Shown here: positions 58,902 through 64,000 of the stretch, in pieces
Numbering within the stretch: position 1 is the first letter of the stretch
How the letters are laid out: each line of letters opens with the position of its first letter
Source of the DNA: Limnoperna fortunei
Taxonomy: Eukaryota > Mollusca > Bivalvia > Mytilida > Modiolidae
Length of the DNA stretch: 64,000 nt
Direction of reading: 5' to 3'
Assembly (NCBI GenBank): GCA_944474755.1
Contig: OX104114.1
Coordinates: 78,230,623 to 78,294,622 of the forward strand
Notes under the pieces: model-generated
Told to the model about the DNA's origin: nothing
Seen by the model: the letters and a program-made list of their open reading frames with translations, nothing else
The model's database searches: none
Program-made: the position numbers and the translations under genes

Positions 58902-60049
58902 TTATGTCTACTTTTTATAAATAAAATATGTTATACATGTTTATATTTGCACATTACAAGTCTTGTACACGTCGAGTTTCAACTACTAATATATTAACGT
59001 TTTATACAAGTTTAATTAATATTTCAAATTTCTAACCAGGATATAGATTGAAAAATTGGAAATATTCTTTACAAATTAATTTTTACCTAAAAATATTGAC
59101 CATTTTAACGGTAAAACAACGATGACGTCTTGGAACTATTTACATTTTAACGGCGTAAGAATAGGTCATGTGACAAACACTATATAATGTTAAAATATAA
59201 CGAAGAAAAAAAAGTATGTCTACTCATAACGATTAGTCCTTCGTTTATCAAGTTGGAATGATTCCGTGACGGTCAACCAAGTCATGATGACGACGCTACA
59301 ATTTAAGTCATGACTCCATTCTTGCTACCCTGAACCCATGTTTAAGTAGCTTTTCTGTTGACACCCTATAAGAAATTAAAAAAAACAAATCTAAGTTCTC
59401 ACATAGGACATATTATTTATTAGTATATGATAGATAAAAAACACCAAAGTTTGAACGGAAACCTTTGCTACGAGATGCTGTAGCTTCTGCATAAGATAAC
59501 TAACATAATAGTATTTGTGAAATGACGACCATCATGTTTAGTTTCGCGAGAATTAAAAATATAGTATATCGGCTGTCGGGCAGTAGCCTGTGAAAAACTT
59601 CTTCAGCGCTGTCTCTGTAATACTATTTTCTCATATATATACCTTATAATTTTTCAAATTCAAGTCTATTTGACAAAGACTTATTCTTAAGTTAGCGTGC
59701 ATTATATGCATTGGAGCTGCGAAATTTTTGTAAGGTAATCATTTATTAGCACGAGAATTTTAAAATTCTTTTATTGCGCTTGAGAACCCGTTTCTTAACG
59801 ATATGGTATATCAACCTGACAATAATCTGTCAATAGGTGTTAACGGTCGGCCATGTCTATCTAGCCTCTTAGCATTTCTGCGACAGTGGGAGCATTATAT
59901 GTCGTAATTCAGACACACGGTTGGACATTTTGTGTTCATGACATGGAAGAAGTCTAAAGCTAGGATTTGTTTAAACTAACACCATTACACCACCTTCTTA
60001 AAAAATGAAGCCTAAAATACGTTACGATATCACTTTATGCTTTTTTTCT
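58902..60049. other. intergenic, nothing recognised
   Basis: No gene, RNA or repeat is recognised in this AT-rich stretch. Confidence 0.5.
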
Positions 60050-60275
60050 TTTTCAAGTACCACACTCCATGCACGCTAAAGACCCCCTTTGTAGATGTCG
60101 ATAAGATTAGTCTCGTTGTAGCCGCTACAAAAGGCTAAATTTGAGACCCTACCCATGCCTGTACTTTTCCAGAGGCATTTAAATTTTTGTATTTTGATCC
60201 ATTTTCCCCTTCCTGAATATAGATGAAACACTGCTAACTGTACGTAGAGCAATCATCCAATCAATCATTTCTAAC
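60050..60275 (+). repeat. SINE-2, 3' two thirds
   Basis: GCACGCTAAAGACCC, then TCGTTGTAGCCGCTACAAAAG, CCTGAATATAGATGAAACAC and a tail GCAATCATCCAATCAATCA align with 52340-52590. The 5' part is missing. Confidence 0.65.
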
Positions 60276-60469
60276 ATTGCAGAATTCTAATTGTATTCGC
60301 GTGAGATTTTCTTTTATACGCCCTGGCTCTAAAAACTAAGCAATTAAAATGCATATACTTTAACTTTAATATTTAAAGATAGTGGGAGCAAAAATAGTAA
60401 CATTTCACTGTTATTTACGGAGAGTTATTTCTTTGCCATGTGCTGAAGTCTCAACTAAAGGTCACACCC

Positions 60470-60800
60470 CGTGAAGTGATTTTTTTATTGTTTAATATTG
60501 TACCTGTTTGCGTATTATAAAACTTCAATAGAAAAAAATTGCCATGATACCTTGTCCATGTTTCATACTATGCTTCTGTTGTTTGCACATCACAAATCGT
60601 CCTTGACTTGCTACGGGAATTTTACACATCACAAATCGTCCTTGACTTGCTAAGTCAGCCATTTTTGTTCCAAATGGACTTAACGTTGTTTACAAAAGTT
60701 CGTCTGCTTTGCTGATGTTCAATGGTATTCGAACAAACCGCAAGACTTTTCCCGCCTAATCATTGCGAACAATTCGTGTACAAGAGCCGCACATATATTA
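60470..60800 (-). repeat. unclassified repeat E, copy 2
   Basis: The reverse orientation of the 45480 repeat. It contains a local tandem duplication: ACATCACAAATCGTCCTTG occurs twice, 39 bp apart (from 60587 and 60626), absent from the other copy. Confidence 0.55.
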
Positions 60801-61654
60801 TTAGTAAATTTTCTCTTTATTCGTACAGACCACAAGAACTTAGCAGGATTTTTGCATAAATATTTTTTGTTTTTGTCAGCACTTAACGCCCCTTTAATAC
60901 ACGGTTGCCATAATTATACCATAAAGCACGTGTACACACCATAGATATACAAAATGTTTCATTTTGAATGAGTTTACACGTATAGCGATTTTTTGTGAGA
61001 AACTTCGGTAGAAACGGGAAATTCAAGTTCATAAGGGTTGGAGGGAAGCACTCCCTGTCCGAGATCAGAATCTAGCATGTTTATTTTTCCATTCTTGCTA
61101 TCGACTTACGCTATGACGTGACGTCAGGTGCTCGTACTGATCACCAGAAACGTGTTACTGCTAGGTTTACGGCAGACGCGGATAGAGGATTTTCAGTAAG
61201 AGGGGCGCAGCAAATGGGCGAGGGGTCTTGTGCCGCCTAAGGCCCCATTAAGGCCCATGGCAGCGCAATGGTAGGGGCACGGGGAAGCTCTCCCTCAGAA
61301 GCTCTGAAGAGCACTTCTAATGGGTCATCTTAGCTAGTGTTCGGATAGTATTTTGTCTTGTCAGATGCTCTTAGTTGAAGTTCTAGGCATATTAGCATAA
61401 CAATGTAACTAGAGTGCCTTTTGATCGATAAATGAAAATATTGAAACATTTAATGTTAGGAACTTGGAAACTTTGAGATCGTTTGTGGCTTTCTTTTTCT
61501 TTCCTTCTTACGTTTTTAGGGGGGGGGGGGGGCGCAGGGAGCGCTCTTGCCTGAAGCCACGCCTACACGGCGTCATACATAAAATAAACTAATTGGGGTC
61601 TAGAAAGTAAATATAATAATTACAAAAAGCACTGTTTACTTCCTAAAAAATTAT
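60801..61654. other. intergenic with poly-G run
   Basis: A poly-G run lies at about 61519-61532 next to GCGCAGGGAGCGCTC. A GC-richer patch spans 61170-61310 without an open frame. No gene is recognised. Confidence 0.45.
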
Positions 61655-62020
61655 AGGATAATTAATTGGCCGGAGTGAATATCCAAAATATGATCACGAG
61701 TGCCGCATAACGCATCTGATTAAACGAGTGCGCGGAAACGAGTTTAATCTGATGCTTTATGCGGCACGAGTGATCATATTTTGGATATTCACGATGCCCA
61801 ATTGATTATCCTATTTATTATATAGATCAAAATAGTTTTCGTAAAATTTTAATGCTTCATCCTAAATTTTATGAACGGAGGATGAGTATCTGTATAGTAC
61901 AAAACCAACTGCAATTTTGGCGGGAAAAAACCCGAGAGTGTAATAATAATTTTCACATATGATTAACCTTGATTTCTGTCACTCGGAAAATTCGATATTT
62001 CACCTCTATCTATTTAATAA
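61655..62020 (-). mobile_element. foldback element copy 2
   Basis: The opposite orientation to 34621-35002. The palindrome at 61655-61812 comes first, then the arm with GGCGGGAAAAAACCCGAGAG and CACTCGGAAAATTCGATATT. The palindrome centre is shortened on one side (GTGCGCGGAAACGAG), so the inner 20 bp of one arm is lost. Confidence 0.8.
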
Positions 62021-62055
62021 ATATATTAAAAAATAATATACTTTTAGTGATTTAT

Positions 62056-62442
62056 AGGATAAATAATTGGGGGGCATGAATGAATATCCAAAATATGATC
62101 ACGAGTGCCGCATAACGCATCTGATTAAACGAGTGCGCGGAACTTGTAAGTTCCGCGCACGAGTTTAATCTGATGCTTTATGCGGCACGAGTGATCATAT
62201 TTTGGATATTCACGATGCCCAATTGATTATCCTATTTATTATATAGATCAAAATTGTTTTCGTAAAATTTTAATGCTAAATTTTATGATCGGCGGATGAA
62301 TATCTGTATATTACAAAACCAACTGCAACTTTGGCGGGAAAAACCCGAGAGTGAAAATAAATGATAATTTTCACATGCGATTTACCGTGATTTCTGTCAC
62401 TCGGAATATTCGATATTTCATTTCTATCTATATAATAATATT
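62056..62442 (-). mobile_element. foldback element copy 3
   Basis: A direct neighbour of copy 2 in the same orientation. The palindrome at 62056-62233 has the full centre GTGCGCGGAACTTGTAAG followed by TTCCGCGCAC; the arm ends near ATTCGATATTTCATTTC. A 149-codon minus-strand frame (62276-62725) runs through the arm into flanking DNA. Its last third equals the peptide from the repeat at 34621, so I do not call it a gene. Confidence 0.8.
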
Positions 62443-63139
62443 TATAAACCCGATTTAGCAATGTTTGTAATGTCCTGGGAAATACATATATGGCGTCAAC
62501 TAAGTTTGAAGCAGCTTTTATATTTGTCGCAAAATCCAATAAAATTGCAAAGTAGAAGTTACATTGGCAATTAATTGTCCAATACGTAATTCGATTTGAC
62601 GAAACTAAGACGTCATTGGCAGTCTTGCCTGCTGAAGACCAAGTAGTCTGTTTGTCCCATGCACCAGATTTTAACATTGTTTTAATGCATAAGAAATAGC
62701 TAAAAATGGCAGCTGGTAAGAACATAATATGTCACGTTATTTTTTCGTAGATTTAGCTTAGGGAGAATCATGCAAAAAAACTTAGTATTACGAATAAAGA
62801 CCACTTTGACTAAGGGTAAAAAAGTGGCACACATTTCCGAAAAAGATGACATACACAGAAATTCAACGCATAGCAAATCACCCTTTGAAATTAAATTACG
62901 CAAATTAAACTTGGAATAAACAATGCTATTTTTCTAAAGTTAAAAAATATCAACAGTTTATATAATGATAGAAAATATTAAAATACACAGATTTTGAATA
63001 GCCACTGGCCAGTATTTTTGACGATGCCAAGGTAGTTAAATAATATGTAGTAGGCATTGCCTAAATGCGAGCAAGACAATATTTTTAACCGACTGTTTCC
63101 TCTCGACATATTTTTGTTGAAAAATGCACATCGTTTTTG
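62443..63139. other. intergenic, nothing firm
   Basis: It holds the upstream part of the 149-codon minus-strand frame mentioned at 62056-62442, with no recognised domain, and otherwise short frames. Confidence 0.4.
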
Positions 63140-64000
63140 TTATATATATATCTTTATTCTCATAAACCAAATAGGTACAGAGAAATACAAAAATACATAA
63201 TATAAAGTATAATTAAGTAACAATAGAGTAATACTAACTTACATAGCTATAATATAGAATAATATGGAGGTACACATGGAATGGAGATTTAGTACATTCG
63301 TGTCTTAAAAGCTTAAACAGGTTTGAAGTATACAAGTCTACCCAGGAGATTCTACTTGTGTGTGAATATTTCGTATAAATTTGCAAATATTGATTAAATC
63401 TGGTAGATGTTTACAGTTCATTAATTCATTAAATTTAATAATATTTGGATTAGTATAATATCTAGATTTAATGTATAGTTTTCTTTCATCATCAAGTGAT
63501 GAACATGTCATAATATAATGGTATTCGTCACCTATATCTTGTGACTGGCAAATACTACATTTTCTATTTTCTCTAGGTATATTTTGCCACCTTCCAGATT
63601 CAATTGGCAATTTGTGATTCATTGTTCTGAATCTACAAAATGTAATAGCATTTTTGTCATTCAAAATGTCAAAATAGTTTTCAAACTCAAGTTTGTTTTT
63701 ATAAATTCTATAATTGATTGCTTTCGGTGAATTCTGTACGTTGGACAACCACTGCTGTTTAAAATGGTCAAGCAGTGTTTGTTTTATAGAACCATATAAC
63801 CATGACGTGGTACGAAAGTTTTGTGTTATCAATACATTTGATTTACCACAGTCGTCAAAAATAGACTTAATGTATTTCAACCATGTGAAATTGTCATAAT
63901 TCTTATGTGCTAATCTGTACAAAATCAATGGTAGTTTATTTTCCTTCCCCGTGATTAATTTACCCCAATATTTAATCATTCTAAGCTTGAAACATATATC
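63140..64000 (-). mobile_element. LINE 3' part, running off the window
   Basis: The minus-strand frame, open from the window edge to a stop near 63338, encodes over 213 residues. It has WLYGSIKQTLLDHFKQQWLS, then FCRFRTMNHKLPIESGRW and a zinc-knuckle-like CSICQSQDIGDEYHYIMTC. This is the C-terminal region of a non-LTR reverse-transcriptase protein of a type common in molluscs, clearly different from the family at 53190. The catalytic domain lies right of position 64000. Positions 63140-63337 are the probable 3' UTR. No stop interrupts the visible part. Confidence 0.82.

Noticed and set aside
62276..62725. 149-codon minus-strand frame as a gene
   Set aside because: Its C-terminal third is the translated arm of the foldback element, also seen at 34606-34800. 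The remainder has no recognisable domain.

Overview
This is an AT-rich eukaryotic nuclear window, most likely from a bivalve mollusc and probably a mussel-like one. The evidence is repeats built from a tandem core, an ACGG-type microsatellite and a terminal hairpin (the layout described for bivalve 'Pearl' elements), abundant tRNA-derived SINEs, frequent ACATGTAC-type runs, and intron-rich genes. The species itself cannot be read from the sequence.

Layout. (1) 1-24250, minus strand: the 5' part of an amphiphysin/BIN1-type BAR-domain gene. Exon 1 is at 24250-24182, exon 2 at 8069-7989 and exon 3 at 7105-7051, all with GT-AG sites and matching phases; the rest lies left of the window. Its 16 kb intron 1 and its partial intron 3 are packed with repeats. 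(2) 24251-30396: intergenic, with a dead non-LTR retrotransposon (24938-26260) and SINE pieces. (3) 30397-34290: a complete piggyBac-type insertion with 14-bp perfect terminal inverted repeats and TTAA target duplications. Its transposase is broken, and three CRE palindromes lie exactly 20 bp apart upstream of the transposase start. (4) 34291-39959: intergenic, with a foldback element and a MITE whose ends carry a repeated short motif. (5) 39960-51235, plus strand: the main complete gene, nine coding exons that splice in frame into a 640-residue type I membrane receptor. It has a signal peptide, a C-type lectin domain split by a WSC domain, a second C-type lectin domain, one membrane span and a 204-residue tyrosine-rich tail. 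(6) 51236-55854: SINEs and a 5'-truncated LINE. (7) 55855-56631, plus strand: a single-exon gene resembling the endonuclease/exonuclease/phosphatase fold with altered catalytic motifs. (8) 56632-64000: a Pearl-like piece, a 1.54 kb TTA-flanked DNA element, two more foldback copies, and the 3' part of another LINE on the minus strand running off the right edge.

The most unusual point is the receptor. A WSC module bounded by two phase-1 introns sits inside a C-type lectin fold, close to where the second lectin domain of the same protein has an uninterrupted phase-1 intron. This is what exon shuffling into a pre-existing intron would leave behind. The genes show no operon-like cooperation; the amphiphysin and receptor genes diverge from the piggyBac-containing middle.
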